Source of the DNA: an uncultured Mediterranea sp.
GTDB lineage: Bacteria; Bacteroidota; Bacteroidia; Bacteroidales; Bacteroidaceae
Direction: 5' to 3'
Assembly (NCBI GenBank): GCA_945641355.1
Contig: CALZEQ010000006.1
Span: forward strand, 1-64,000
Length of the DNA stretch: 64,000 bases
The translations under genes were made by a program, and so were the position numbers. Every line of letters begins with the position of its first letter. Within the stretch, counting starts at the first letter, position 1. The notes under the pieces were generated by a model. That model did not search any database. It saw nothing but the letters and a program-made list of their open reading frames with translations, and had not been told where the DNA came from. Positions 18,791 through 27,244 of this stretch are shown here, one piece after another.

Positions 18791-18818
18791 CGAGACTTGA
18801 GTAATAATCATATTAAAT

Positions 18819-20579
18819 ATGTATAGAACGCATACCTGCGGAGAACTTCGTATCTCCGACGTGAACAAGCAAGTGACGCTGGCCGGATGGGTGCAGCGTA
18901 GCCGCAAGATGGGTGGCATGACCTTTGTTGACCTGCGCGACCGCTATGGCATCACGCAGTTGGTTTTCAACGAAGAGGTGAATGCAGCCTTGTGTGAGCA
19001 AGCCAATAAACTGGGACGAGAATACGTCATCCAAGTCGAAGGAACGGTGAACGAACGTTTCAGCAAGAACGCTAATATCCCAACGGGCGACATTGAAATC
19101 TGCGTCAGCGAGTTGAAGGTACTGAACAGCGCCCTGACGCCTCCCTTTACCATTGAGGATAACACCGATGGCGGAGATGATATCCGTATGAAGTATCGTT
19201 ACTTGGATTTGCGCCGTCAGGCTGTTCGCAAGAATCTGGAGTTGCGCCACAAGATGACTATCGAGGTGCGTAAGTATTTGGATGAACAAGGCTTCATTGA
19301 AGTGGAAACGCCGGTATTGGTCGGCTCAACGCCCGAGGGTGCACGTGACTTCGTGGTGCCTTCGCGCATGAATCCGGGTCAGTTCTACGCCTTGCCGCAG
19401 AGTCCGCAGACATTGAAGCAGTTGCTGATGGTCAGTGGATTCGACCGCTACTTCCAGATTGCCAAGTGCTTCCGCGACGAAGACTTGCGTGCCGACCGTC
19501 AACCGGAGTTCACACAGATTGACTGTGAAATGTCCTTTGTGGAGCAGGACGATGTCATCAACCTGTTTGAAGGTATGGCCAAATACCTGTTCAAGGTGAT
19601 TCGTGGCGTAGAGCTGGACGGCCCCTTCTTGCGAATGCCGTGGGCAGAAGCCATGAAGTACTATGGCAGCGATAAGCCCGACTTGCGTTTCGGCATGAAG
19701 TTCGTCGAACTGATGGATATATTGAAGGGACATGGTTTTTCGGTATTCGACAATGCCGCTTACATCGGTGGTATTTGTGCCGAAGGGGCTGCTCACTACA
19801 CCCGCAAGCAGCTGGATGCGCTGACCGAATATGTGAAGCGTCCGCAGATTGGTGCCAAGGGTATGGTGTATGCCCGTGTGGAAGCTGACGGTAATGTGAA
19901 GTCGAGTGTCGACAAGTTCTATACGCAGGAGGTACTGCAGCAGATGAAGGAGGCATTCGGAGCCAAGCCGGGTGACTTGATTCTGATACTGAGTGGCGAT
20001 GATGCCATGAAGACGCGCAAGCAGCTCTGTGAACTTCGTCTGGAGATGGGTAACCAATTGGGATTGCGTGACAAGAACAAGTTTGCGTTATTGTGGGTGG
20101 TTGACTTCCCGATGTTTGAGTGGAGTGACGAAGAGAATCGTCTGATGGCCATGCACCACCCCTTCACACATCCGAAGGACGAGGATATCCCCTTGCTGGA
20201 TACAGATCCGGCAGCTGTCCGTGCGGATGCTTACGATATGGTATGCAACGGTATTGAAGTAGGTGGCGGTTCTATCCGTATCCATGATGCACAGTTGCAA
20301 GCCAAGATGTTCGAGATTCTGGGTTTCACGCCCGAACGTGCCCAAGAGCAGTTTGGCTTCCTGATGAATGCATTTAAGTATGGTGCACCTCCTCACGGTG
20401 GTTTGGCTTACGGATTGGATCGTTGGGTGAGCATCTTCGCCGGGTTGGACAGTATTCGCGATTGCATTGCCTTCCCGAAGAACAATAGCGGACGCGACGT
20501 CATGCTGGATGCACCGGGATACCTTGACCAGAAACAGCTGGACGAACTTTGCCTGAAGGTGGATATACCACAAGAGTAA
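18819..20579 (+). CDS. aspS: aspartate--tRNA ligase
   Basis: This class II aminoacyl-tRNA synthetase charges tRNA-Asp for translation. At 586 aa it is the long bacterial type. It has an N-terminal OB-fold anticodon-binding domain (about 1-105, [23 protein letters not shown]), the catalytic core with motif 2 around [18 protein letters not shown], an inserted GAD-like domain (about 280-420), and motif 3 with the glycine-rich AYGLDRWV near the C-terminus. All are intact. The start ATG at 18819 follows a plausible promoter. gtrA follows after only seven G residues. Confidence 0.98.
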   Translation: MYRTHTCGELRISDVNKQVTLAGWVQRSRKMGGMTFVDLRDRYGITQLVFNEEVNAALCEQANKLGREYVIQVEGTVNERFSKNANIPTGDIEICVSELKVLNSALTPPFTIEDNTDGGDDIRMKYRYLDLRRQAVRKNLELRHKMTIEVRKYLDEQGFIEVETPVLVGSTPEGARDFVVPSRMNPGQFYALPQSPQTLKQLLMVSGFDRYFQIAKCFRDEDLRADRQPEFTQIDCEMSFVEQDDVINLFEGMAKYLFKVIRGVELDGPFLRMPWAEAMKYYGSDKPDLRFGMKFVELMDILKGHGFSVFDNAAYIGGICAEGAAHYTRKQLDALTEYVKRPQIGAKGMVYARVEADGNVKSSVDKFYTQEVLQQMKEAFGAKPGDLILILSGDDAMKTRKQLCELRLEMGNQLGLRDKNKFALLWVVDFPMFEWSDEENRLMAMHHPFTHPKDEDIPLLDTDPAAVRADAYDMVCNGIEVGGGSIRIHDAQLQAKMFEILGFTPERAQEQFGFLMNAFKYGAPPHGGLAYGLDRWVSIFAGLDSIRDCIAFPKNNSGRDVMLDAPGYLDQKQLDELCLKVDIPQE

Positions 20580-20586
20580 GGGGGGG

Positions 20587-21000
20587 ATGAAAGAGTCGGT
20601 CCGCATCTATCGCTTTGCGGTGATAGGCACGCTGAATGCACTGATTACCGCCATTGCCGTGTGGGTGATGATGGATGTCGTGCGGGCCGGTTATATGCTT
20701 TCCAATGTCGTAGCTTATCTGATTGCCCAGACCCACAACTTCCTCTGGAGCAAACATTGGATTTTCATACACGAACAGGCTGACCTGGCTTTGCCGGAAG
20801 CCACATATAGAAAGAGCAGCACCTGCCGACAGGTGTTGCTCTTCTCATTTGCTTTTGCGCTGGCATACGGCGCACAATTTCTTTTCCTTGTCGTACTGGT
20901 CGAGTGGTTCGAATGCAACGAATACCTGGCACAGTTCTTAGGTCTCATTGTCTATGGTGCTGTCAATTTTGTGATGAATCGACGGGTGACGTTCAAGTGA
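20587..21000 (+). CDS. GtrA family membrane protein
   Basis: The 137-aa protein has four predicted membrane segments (about 8-30, 35-55, 80-105, 113-133), the GtrA-like layout, and ends in the typical NFVMNRRVTFK. GtrA proteins are thought to help move lipid-linked sugars across the membrane for glycosylation. The ATG lies 7 bp after the aspS stop and the spacer is exactly G7, which might serve as a ribosome-binding stretch. The coding sequence contains a near-perfect 12-bp hairpin (GAGCAGCACCTG with CAGGTGTTGCTC, about 20816-20843). No glycosyltransferase partner is adjacent. Confidence 0.85.
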   Translation: MKESVRIYRFAVIGTLNALITAIAVWVMMDVVRAGYMLSNVVAYLIAQTHNFLWSKHWIFIHEQADLALPEATYRKSSTCRQVLLFSFAFALAYGAQFLFLVVLVEWFECNEYLAQFLGLIVYGAVNFVMNRRVTFK

Positions 21001-21020
21001 TTCGTCGTATAGACCTTTTT

Positions 21021-21380
21021 TTATTCTCCTGCATGGGTGCTGCGGTCTTTCAGAATGACGGCCATGTGGTTAATGGCCCATTGTATCATCGGTTGGCAGG
21101 CTTGAAGGAACGAACAGGCACGGTCGGTGAGCAGATACTCCACGCGCGGAGGGACTTCGGGATAGACCGTACGTTGTACGAAGCCGTCGGCCTCCAATCG
21201 GCGCAGCGTAGTAGTCAACACCTTTTGTGTGATGTCCGGCAAGGCTCGTTGCAGGGTGGAGAACCGCATGGGAACTTCATGCTGGTGCAGAGTGTGCATC
21301 ACCAGCAGCGACCATTTGTCGCCAATGCGAGCCAGCACGTTGCGTACAGGACATTCGGGGAAAAGCAGTTCGCTGTTCAT
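21021..21380 (-). CDS. HxlR family transcriptional regulator
   Basis: The 119-aa winged-helix protein starts MNSELLFPECPVRNVLARIGDKWSLL, where the early Cys followed by IGDKWS is the HxlR/YodB hallmark. The recognition region FSTLQRALPDITQKVLTTTLRRLEADGFV is well conserved. These regulators often sense reactive electrophiles or aldehydes through the N-terminal Cys. The gene follows the cupin gene by 19 bp on the same strand, so the pair is probably one operon under autoregulation. The repeated AGGTAACTT sequences upstream of the cupin gene are candidate operators. Confidence 0.88.
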   Translation of the reverse strand: MNSELLFPECPVRNVLARIGDKWSLLVMHTLHQHEVPMRFSTLQRALPDITQKVLTTTLRRLEADGFVQRTVYPEVPPRVEYLLTDRACSFLQACQPMIQWAINHMAVILKDRSTHAGE

Positions 21381-21399
21381 AGGTCTGCCGGGGAAAGGG

Positions 21400-21795
21400 T
21401 TACTGCTCTATGATGCCGTCGGTCATGGTATACTGCTCTAACGAGCCTTCCTTGGCTTGGATGCAGATATACACCAGCGGGACATTCCCCACACAACGGG
21501 TGCATCGGCTCACGGAGGGGGCTATGCGTACTGTGCTGCCCGAGGTAACGTTTACCTCTGTGCCGTCAAGGATAAATACTCCTTCACCGCTCAGCACGAT
21601 GTAGAGTTCCTCGTTCTGTTTGTGCTTGTGGAAGAAGGGAACGGCCTGACCGGGAGCCAACGAACCGAACGACACTTCCATGGAGGTGCTACCTACCAGC
21701 TCTTTGATGAATGCTTTGCCTTCGAAAGTGGCAAGATTGCCTACCGTGGCTACGCTGTAGCCGGGGGTAGATTGTAGTACTTTTGCTTGATTCAT
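21400..21795 (-). CDS. cupin domain protein
   Basis: The 131-aa single-domain cupin has the motif 1 metal ligands in PFFHKHKQNEELYIVLSGEG (His-x-His, then Glu) and a weaker motif 2 around APSVSRCTRCVG, where the usual His is replaced by a serine/cysteine pair. That may change metal binding. Function unknown; small cupins of this kind can be isomerases, dioxygenases or quercetinase-like enzymes. It is co-transcribed with the HxlR regulator and is the probable regulated target. The ATG at 21793-21795 lies about 29 bp after a good -7 box. Confidence 0.8.
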   Translation of the reverse strand: MNQAKVLQSTPGYSVATVGNLATFEGKAFIKELVGSTSMEVSFGSLAPGQAVPFFHKHKQNEELYIVLSGEGVFILDGTEVNVTSGSTVRIAPSVSRCTRCVGNVPLVYICIQAKEGSLEQYTMTDGIIEQ

Positions 21796-21823
21796 ACGTT
21801 TTGTTTTTTATGATTTGACGATG

Positions 21824-21884
21824 CAAAGGTAACTTCATTTCACTGTTTCATGCAAGATGGCACTTTAGGGTAGGTAACTTACCT
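21824..21884 (-). promoter_or_regulatory. cupin-hxlR promoter with repeated AGGTAACTT
   Basis: The minus strand has a -7 box TACCTTTG (21824-21831) and a CTTG at 21853-21856 21 bp upstream. AGGTAACTT occurs at 21828-21836, overlapping the -7 box, and again at 21872-21880 within the palindrome AGGTAA-C-TTACCT (21872-21884). These are candidate sites for the HxlR regulator. Confidence 0.5.
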
Positions 21885-21944
21885 CGTGGAAACAATTGCT
21901 GTATTTCGGTGTGTTAGGTAAACGCGATTTAGAGATTCTTAATA

Positions 21945-22832
21945 TCATTCATCCAAAAAACGGCGGGTGATTCCTTCGTAGGCATCGATGCGACGGTCGC
22001 GCAGGAAGGGCCACCAGCGACGTACGTTCTCCGACCGCTCCATGTCAACCTCTACAACCATATTCTCCGACCGGTCGTTAGAGGCTTGTGCTAACAGTTC
22101 GCCTTGCGGACCCGCTACAAAACTGTTTCCCCAGAACTGTATGCCACGGGTTTGTTCCGACGGGTCGGGCTCATGACCGACACGGTTCACGGATACCACC
22201 GGTAGGCCATTGGCTACGGCATGGCCACGCTGTGAGATAATCCAAGCATTCAGTTGGCGTCGTTTTTCATCTTCGGTATCACTGCTTTCCCAGCCGATGG
22301 CGGTAGGGTAAATCAGTATCTCGGCACCGCGCAAGGCCATCAGACGGGCAGCTTCGGGATACCATTGGTCCCAGCAAACCAATACACCTAACTTCCCGAG
22401 CGATGTCTGGATGGGCTGGAACCCCAGGTCGCCGGGCGTGAAGTAGAATTTCTCGTAGTATGCCGGGTCGTCGGGGATATGCATCTTGCGATACTTGCCG
22501 GCCATGCTTCCGTCGCGATCGAATACGACAGCCGTATTGTGATACAAGCCGGGGGCACGCTTCTCAAAGAGTGAAGTGACCAAGACAATTTGATGGGAAG
22601 CTGCCAGTTCGGAGTAGAATCCGGTTGAGGGGCCGGGGATAGGTTCGGCCAAATCGAAGAGTTGGGTATTTTCTGTCTGGCAGAAATAGAGGGAATTGTG
22701 CAGTTCCTGCAATACAACGAGCTGTGCGCCGTGTGTTGCACACGATTCGATGCTTTTGGCCAGGTTCATTAAGTTTGTCCGCAGGTCAGCGGTGTTTGCT
22801 TGTTGGATGAGTCCTATTTTCAGTTTTCTCAT
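21945..22832 (-). CDS. aguB: N-carbamoylputrescine amidohydrolase
   Basis: This nitrilase-superfamily enzyme hydrolyses N-carbamoylputrescine to putrescine, CO2 and ammonia. The 295-aa protein has the catalytic triad Glu43 (LQELHNS), Lys116 (KYRKMHIPDD) and Cys153 (VCWDQWYPE). The pattern around these residues and the C-terminal WWPFLRDRRIDAY are typical of AguB. It is 26 bp after aguA in the same operon and performs the step after it, completing the agmatine-to-putrescine route. Confidence 0.95.
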   Translation of the reverse strand: MRKLKIGLIQQANTADLRTNLMNLAKSIESCATHGAQLVVLQELHNSLYFCQTENTQLFDLAEPIPGPSTGFYSELAASHQIVLVTSLFEKRAPGLYHNTAVVFDRDGSMAGKYRKMHIPDDPAYYEKFYFTPGDLGFQPIQTSLGKLGVLVCWDQWYPEAARLMALRGAEILIYPTAIGWESSDTEDEKRRQLNAWIISQRGHAVANGLPVVSVNRVGHEPDPSEQTRGIQFWGNSFVAGPQGELLAQASNDRSENMVVEVDMERSENVRRWWPFLRDRRIDAYEGITRRFLDE

Positions 22833-22858
22833 ATGTTCGTTCGTTAGTAAGTTGGTTA

Positions 22859-23989
22859 TTATTCAGTAGGGCAGGTGTTGATGACTCCACGTGGATATTG
22901 CATGGTGACACAGTGGAGCGAACCGTGCTGCTTAATGAGGGCACGGCAGTCAATGCCTATCACTTCACGGCCGGGGAATGCCTGCTGTAGCACCTCCTTG
23001 GCACGTTGGTCGTTGTGAGGCTGGTCGTATGTGGGGTAGAGTACCGCTTCGTTCATCACCAGAAAGTTGGCATAGGTTGCCGGTAACCGTTCACCCTCTT
23101 CCTCTATCTTGTCAGCCATGGGCAATGGTAACAAACGGTAAGATCTGCCATCCGCTGTGCGGAATGATTGTAGCTGTAGTTCCATTCGGTGCAGGGCCTC
23201 GTAGTGCTCGTCCATGGGGTCGGTACATTTCACGTAGACAATGGTATCTCCCGGACAGAAGCGTGCCAGCGTGTCGATGTGGCTGTCTGTATCGTCACCG
23301 GCCAGATAACCGTCATCTACCCATAATACCCGCTCTACATGGAAGGTGCTTCGCAGATACTCCTCAATCTCGATGCGGTTCATCTGTTCGTTCCGGTTGG
23401 GTGAGAGGAGGCATTCCGATGTAGTCAGCAAGGTGCCTTGTCCGTCACTCTCAATAGAACCGCCTTCCAATACAAAGTTGAGGCGGTTGGTATAGCGTCC
23501 TTTCAACGCACCGGCTTCCACCAGTCGGCGGGTGATGAGGTTGTCCTTGTCTGCGGCAAACTTCAATCCCCAGCCGTTGAACTTGAAGTCGAGTAACGTG
23601 GGCCCCTCCACATCCATCAATGTGATGGCTCCGTGGTCGCGTGCCCAGGTGTCGTTGGTGTCGCATGCTACCAGCCGGACCTGTTCCATAGGTACCGTAG
23701 AGGCAATCTTTTGCCTCACTTCATCGGGATAGGGGGTGACAATGAGTAACGGTTGTCTGCGGGCTATCTCGCTGGCAATGTGGATGAAGCAACGTTCCAC
23801 CTCGTCAAGCATATAGGCCCAGTCGGTACCGGCATGAGGCCAGGTCAGTTGGATACCGCTCTGTGGGGCCCATTCGGCAGGCAGGTGCGGTGCACGTTGT
23901 TCCACTTGGATGTTTATGTTTTTACCAAATCGCACTTGGTAACTGCGGTCGGAGGATTCCGATTGATTGATTACGCCAATATATCCCAT
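22859..23989 (-). CDS. aguA: agmatine deiminase
   Basis: This enzyme converts agmatine to N-carbamoylputrescine and ammonia. The 376-aa sequence has the guanidine-modifying fold: TWARDHGAI near residue 112, EGGSIESDG near 174, a His in DDTDSHIDTLARF, and the catalytic Cys near the C-terminus in LHCVTMQYPRG. The first 28 residues have no counterpart in the usual AguA start; a GTG near 23905, just before EQRAPHLPAEW, is a possible alternative start, but the ATG at 23987-23989 is kept. It is the third gene of a four-gene operon and is followed by aguB. Confidence 0.92.
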   Translation of the reverse strand: MGYIGVINQSESSDRSYQVRFGKNINIQVEQRAPHLPAEWAPQSGIQLTWPHAGTDWAYMLDEVERCFIHIASEIARRQPLLIVTPYPDEVRQKIASTVPMEQVRLVACDTNDTWARDHGAITLMDVEGPTLLDFKFNGWGLKFAADKDNLITRRLVEAGALKGRYTNRLNFVLEGGSIESDGQGTLLTTSECLLSPNRNEQMNRIEIEEYLRSTFHVERVLWVDDGYLAGDDTDSHIDTLARFCPGDTIVYVKCTDPMDEHYEALHRMELQLQSFRTADGRSYRLLPLPMADKIEEEGERLPATYANFLVMNEAVLYPTYDQPHNDQRAKEVLQQAFPGREVIGIDCRALIKQHGSLHCVTMQYPRGVINTCPTE

Positions 23990-24035
23990 TTTGACTATTT
24001 TCGTTGATGGATGATTGTTTGGTTTCGCTTGTCAG

Positions 24036-24560
24036 TCACACCTTACGGTCGAAGAAGGGGCTCTTGGATGACGCGCTCACCAGAATGGCCAATAGCGTGC
24101 GGCATCCTTCCATCCAGCCAAGACGCTGTGCTGCCAATCCGGCAGAGTACATCACCCGGGTGTCTACCCGCAGGTCGGCAGCTGTGGCACATGCCGAGCC
24201 GATAGCGATGCCTACATCCACGGAGTTGATGGCACAAGGTACGCCTTCGGTACGGGCGGCACACGTGGCAGAGCCACAATATCCGCAGTTCAATCCTAAA
24301 GGAAGTTCACGTGTCCCGATCAGGACGACACATTCCGACTGCAATACATTACCCGCGTCACGCGCAAAGGATTTCCTGTCTTCTGCTTCCGCTATCTGGT
24401 TCATCTTGTCGGCCAGCAGCTTCAGCTCTTCTTCGGTTACGGTAATTGTCTCTATGATGTCTACACCTTTCGCTTTCGGAGCTGTTCGTGCAGCTGTCAT
24501 CATTTGGCGTGCCACGCGCAATACCTGTTCGTGGCGGCTTTCTCTTTCATTCAGAATCAT
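24036..24560 (-). CDS. DUF2148 ferredoxin-like domain protein
   Basis: The 174-aa protein matches DUF2148, recognised by the cysteine-rich LNCGYCGSATCAAR motif near residue 95 plus further Cys in GVPCAINS and GSACATAA. The cysteines could bind an iron-sulfur cluster. Function unknown. Its ATG overlaps the stop of the upstream lipoprotein gene by ATGA, showing translational coupling, and aguA follows 46 bp downstream. Its place before aguAB is probably an operon, but no link to agmatine metabolism is known to me. Confidence 0.8.
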   Translation of the reverse strand: MILNERESRHEQVLRVARQMMTAARTAPKAKGVDIIETITVTEEELKLLADKMNQIAEAEDRKSFARDAGNVLQSECVVLIGTRELPLGLNCGYCGSATCAARTEGVPCAINSVDVGIAIGSACATAADLRVDTRVMYSAGLAAQRLGWMEGCRTLLAILVSASSKSPFFDRKV

Positions 24561-24985
24561 ATCTTAGTAAGTTTTAATTTTTTAAAGGCATCCTTGTTCC
24601 CTACTTTTCCCGGCACATAGCGCAGTTGTACGTATTGAGTTCCCGGGTGGATGTAGCCACTGTCCAAATACATCGGTGTGATGCGGAACTCCTGCAAGCG
24701 GTACTGTAGGTACTCCTCTACAATGGACTCTTGCTTCTTGACGAAGGAGTGCAGATTGACCTGTCCCAGTGAGTCAATGGTTACCTTGGCCTTGACCGTT
24801 CGTAACGACGGGCCACAATCCTGTGCCCCTTTCATGGGTGCTGCATTTTTATCAACCCAGAGGATGGCTGTAGCTTTCGGTATATTCTCCGGCTCGTAGA
24901 CCGCTGAAGTATCTTCTTCTTGACAGGTCTGTCGGCAGGCAGGGAGCAGGAATACAATTGTAAAGAGGAGCAAAATCTTTTTCAT
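24557..24985 (-). CDS. small lipoprotein of unknown function (DUF4891-like)
   Basis: The 142-aa protein begins MKKILLLFTIVFLLPAC, a clear lipoprotein signal with Cys17. The mature part (KATAILWVDKNAAPMKG, a conserved DCGPSLRTVKAKVTIDS, then REFRITPMY-like strands) resembles small Bacteroides lipoproteins annotated as DUF4891, with a distant likeness to TonB C-terminal strands. A longer reading from 25246 is rejected because it runs through the divergent promoters and into nif3. It overlaps the next gene by 4 bp (ATGA). Function unknown. Confidence 0.75.
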   Translation of the reverse strand: MKKILLLFTIVFLLPACRQTCQEEDTSAVYEPENIPKATAILWVDKNAAPMKGAQDCGPSLRTVKAKVTIDSLGQVNLHSFVKKQESIVEEYLQYRLQEFRITPMYLDSGYIHPGTQYVQLRYVPGKVGNKDAFKKLKLTKI

Positions 24986-25001
24986 ACTCAAAAGTTTTTT
25001 G

Positions 25002-25041
25002 CAAAGATAAAGTAAAGAACCGACTTTTTTTGTTACCTTTG
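25002..25041. promoter_or_regulatory. divergent promoters for the agu operon (-) and nif3 (+)
   Basis: TATCTTTG on the minus strand (25002-25009) lies 17 bp before the lipoprotein ATG. TACCTTTG on the plus strand (25034-25041) lies 20 bp before the nif3 ATG. The -33 elements overlap the opposite promoter and are weak. Confidence 0.65.
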
Positions 25042-25061
25042 CGCCAAATTTTCGAGTTCTA

Positions 25062-26156
25062 ATGAAAATTAAAGAAATAGTAAGCGCCCTTGAACGGTTC
25101 GCGCCTCTGCCATTGCAAGACGGATTTGACAATGCCGGCTTGCAAATTGGATTGACAGATGCGGAAGTTACAGGGGCTTTGTTGTGTCTTGACGTAACCG
25201 AAGCGGTGCTTGATGAAGCGATTGCTTTGGGTTTCAATCTTGTCATATCCCATCATCCTCTTATATTTAAGGGATATAAGTCGCTCACCGGGCGTGACTA
25301 TGTGGAGCGTTGCATTCTGAAAGCCATTAAGAATGATATTGCTCTCTATGCAGCCCATACCAATCTGGACAATGCACAGGGGGGAGTCAACTTCAAGATG
25401 GCCGAGAAGATAGGATTGACGAACGTCCGTGTGCTCCAGCCGATGGAAGGGGCGTTGTTGAAATTGGTCACGTTTGTGCCTTTGGCACATGCCGACACAG
25501 TGCGCCGGGCCTTGTTTGAGGCCGGATGCGGAACCGTAGGCCGCTATGATTCGTGCAGCTACAACCTGGCCGGTGAAGGTACTTTCCGGGCAGGAGAGAG
25601 AACCCATCCCTATTGCGGAGAGATAGGTAAGCTGCACACCGAGCAGGAGGTTCGCATCGAGACCATTCTGCCGGCATACTTGAAGGCTACGGTGGTGCGG
25701 GCTTTGCTGAAAGCGCATCCCTACGAAGAACCGGCATTCGACCTCTATCCGTTGCAGAATAGCTGGGTACAGAGTGGTGCCGGGGTGATTGGCGAATTGG
25801 AACAGCCAGAAACCGAACTGGAGTTCTTGAAACGCATCAAGAAGACCTTCGAGGTAGAGTGCCTGCGGCACAATCGTTTGATGGGACGTGAGATTCAGAC
25901 GGTAGCCCTTTGCGGAGGTGCGGGTGCCTTCCTGTTGCCTATGGCTGTCAAGCAGCGGGCCGATGTCTTTCTGACCGGTGAAATCAAGTATCATGACTTC
26001 TTCGGACATGAGTCGGAAATTCTGCTGGCCGAGATTGGACATTACGAAAGCGAACAATATACAAAGGAACTATTTTATACTCTAATCAGGGAAGCGTTCC
26101 CCCAACTGGAAGTACAGTTGACTAAGGTGAACACCAATCCCATAAAATACATGTAA
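25062..26156 (+). CDS. Nif3-like dinuclear metal-centre protein
   Basis: The 364-aa protein belongs to the Nif3/YbgI family, which forms hexameric rings with a two-metal site. Some members are GTP cyclohydrolase I type 2-like, but the reaction is uncertain. Metal ligands are the His pair at 64-65 in SHHPLIF, a Glu/His in GEIKYHDFF and His/Glu in GHYESEQ near residue 330. The central part (about 130-235) is the inserted CutA-like domain found in the longer family members. It is followed 5 bp later by a zinc-ribbon coiled-coil gene, the usual neighbour in Bacteroidetes. Confidence 0.92.
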   Translation: MKIKEIVSALERFAPLPLQDGFDNAGLQIGLTDAEVTGALLCLDVTEAVLDEAIALGFNLVISHHPLIFKGYKSLTGRDYVERCILKAIKNDIALYAAHTNLDNAQGGVNFKMAEKIGLTNVRVLQPMEGALLKLVTFVPLAHADTVRRALFEAGCGTVGRYDSCSYNLAGEGTFRAGERTHPYCGEIGKLHTEQEVRIETILPAYLKATVVRALLKAHPYEEPAFDLYPLQNSWVQSGAGVIGELEQPETELEFLKRIKKTFEVECLRHNRLMGREIQTVALCGGAGAFLLPMAVKQRADVFLTGEIKYHDFFGHESEILLAEIGHYESEQYTKELFYTLIREAFPQLEVQLTKVNTNPIKYM

Positions 26157-26161
26157 CGAAA

Positions 26162-26989
26162 ATGGCTAAAGAAGCAAAAAAAGACCCTCAGGAACTGACT
26201 GTGGAACAGAAACTGAAAGCCCTGTTCCAGTTACAGACCATGTTGTCCAAGATTGATGAAATCAAGACACTGCGTGGTGAACTCCCATTGGAAGTGCAGG
26301 ATTTGGAAGACGAGATTGCAGGTCTGAGTACCCGTATCGAACGTATCAAGGCCGAGGTGGCTGAGTTGAAATCGTCTATTGCTGGAAAGAAAGTGGAAAT
26401 AGAGACCGCAAAGGCCTCGGTGGCTAAATACAAGGAGCAGCAGGAAAATGTGCGCAACAACCGCGAATATGACTTCCTGACCAAGGAAATCGAGTTCCAG
26501 ACACTGGAAATCGAACTGTGTGAGAAGCGCATCCGCGAGTTTACGGCACAGGAACAAAGTAAGTCGGCGGAAGTTGCAGACAGTACGAATCAGTTGGAGG
26601 AACGCGAAAAAGACCTGGAGGTGAAGAAGTCCGAACTGGATGAAATCGTTTCAGAAACCAAACAGGAGGAAGAGCGCCTGCGTGACAAGGCCAAGGATCT
26701 GGAGACGAAGATTGAGCCGCGTCTGCTTCAGTCGTTCAAGCGCATCCGCAAAAATTCACGTAACGGATTGGGAATCGTTTACGTGCAGCGCGATGCCTGC
26801 GGTGGTTGCTTTAACAAGATTCCGCCCCAGCGTCAGTTGGACATCCGTTCGCGTAAGAAAATCATTGTCTGCGAGTATTGCGGACGCATCATGATAGACC
26901 CTGAATTGGCAGGAGTTGCTCCCGAGGTGAAGACTGAGCCGGTAAAGGAACGTTCGTCACGTCGTCGCAGATTGAGCGAAGCGGATTGA
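26162..26989 (+). CDS. C4-type zinc-ribbon coiled-coil protein (CT398/HP0958-like)
   Basis: The 275-aa protein has a long coiled coil (about 10-205) rich in Glu and Lys, then a C-terminal zinc ribbon with CGGC near residue 213 and CEYC near 236 (DACGGCFNKIPPQ, CEYCGRIM). This layout matches the CT398/HP0958 family, which bind RNA or assist RpoN/flagella in other bacteria; the role in non-motile Bacteroides is unknown. The C-terminal tail is basic (ERSSRRRRLSEAD). It forms an operon with nif3 and a stem-loop follows. Confidence 0.88.
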   Translation: MAKEAKKDPQELTVEQKLKALFQLQTMLSKIDEIKTLRGELPLEVQDLEDEIAGLSTRIERIKAEVAELKSSIAGKKVEIETAKASVAKYKEQQENVRNNREYDFLTKEIEFQTLEIELCEKRIREFTAQEQSKSAEVADSTNQLEEREKDLEVKKSELDEIVSETKQEEERLRDKAKDLETKIEPRLLQSFKRIRKNSRNGLGIVYVQRDACGGCFNKIPPQRQLDIRSRKKIIVCEYCGRIMIDPELAGVAPEVKTEPVKERSSRRRRLSEAD

Positions 26990-27036
26990 TAGCTGTCCGA
27001 ATAGAGGAAGTGAAAACTTTCTCCAGGCAATAATAC

Positions 27037-27083
27037 ATAGACGGGTTGACAAGAAAAGGTAAGTTACTTGTCAGCCCGTCTAT
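27037..27083 (+). terminator. probable terminator of nif3 operon
   Basis: ATAGACGGGTTGACAAG (27037-27053) pairs with CTTGTCAGCCCGTCTAT (27067-27083) over 17 bp with one G-U pair. The following CTGTTTCCTG is only weakly T-rich. Confidence 0.6.
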
Positions 27084-27203
27084 CTGTTTCCTGCCGTTCA
27101 GATTCTGCTAATCAAACTTGGGGATAAACTTATAGGAGTGTCCCGTCGTAATAAGAATAGTTAAATCAAGAAAGAATCTGCAGAGCAAAAGGATGAAAAT
27201 AGT

Positions 27204-27211
27204 TACCTTTG
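27204..27211 (+). promoter_or_regulatory. -7 box of the PCMD lipoprotein operon
   Basis: TACCTTTG, 33 bp before the chosen ATG at 27245. It overlaps the start of a longer reading (27209), which is therefore rejected. No clear -33 element. Confidence 0.6.
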
Positions 27212-27244
27212 TCCATAATACAACATAATATAACCAAAAAGAAC

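Noticed and set aside
24986-25246. N-terminal extension of the small lipoprotein
   Set aside because: The longer reading runs through the divergent promoter and the nif3 start; the lipoprotein signal begins at 24985.
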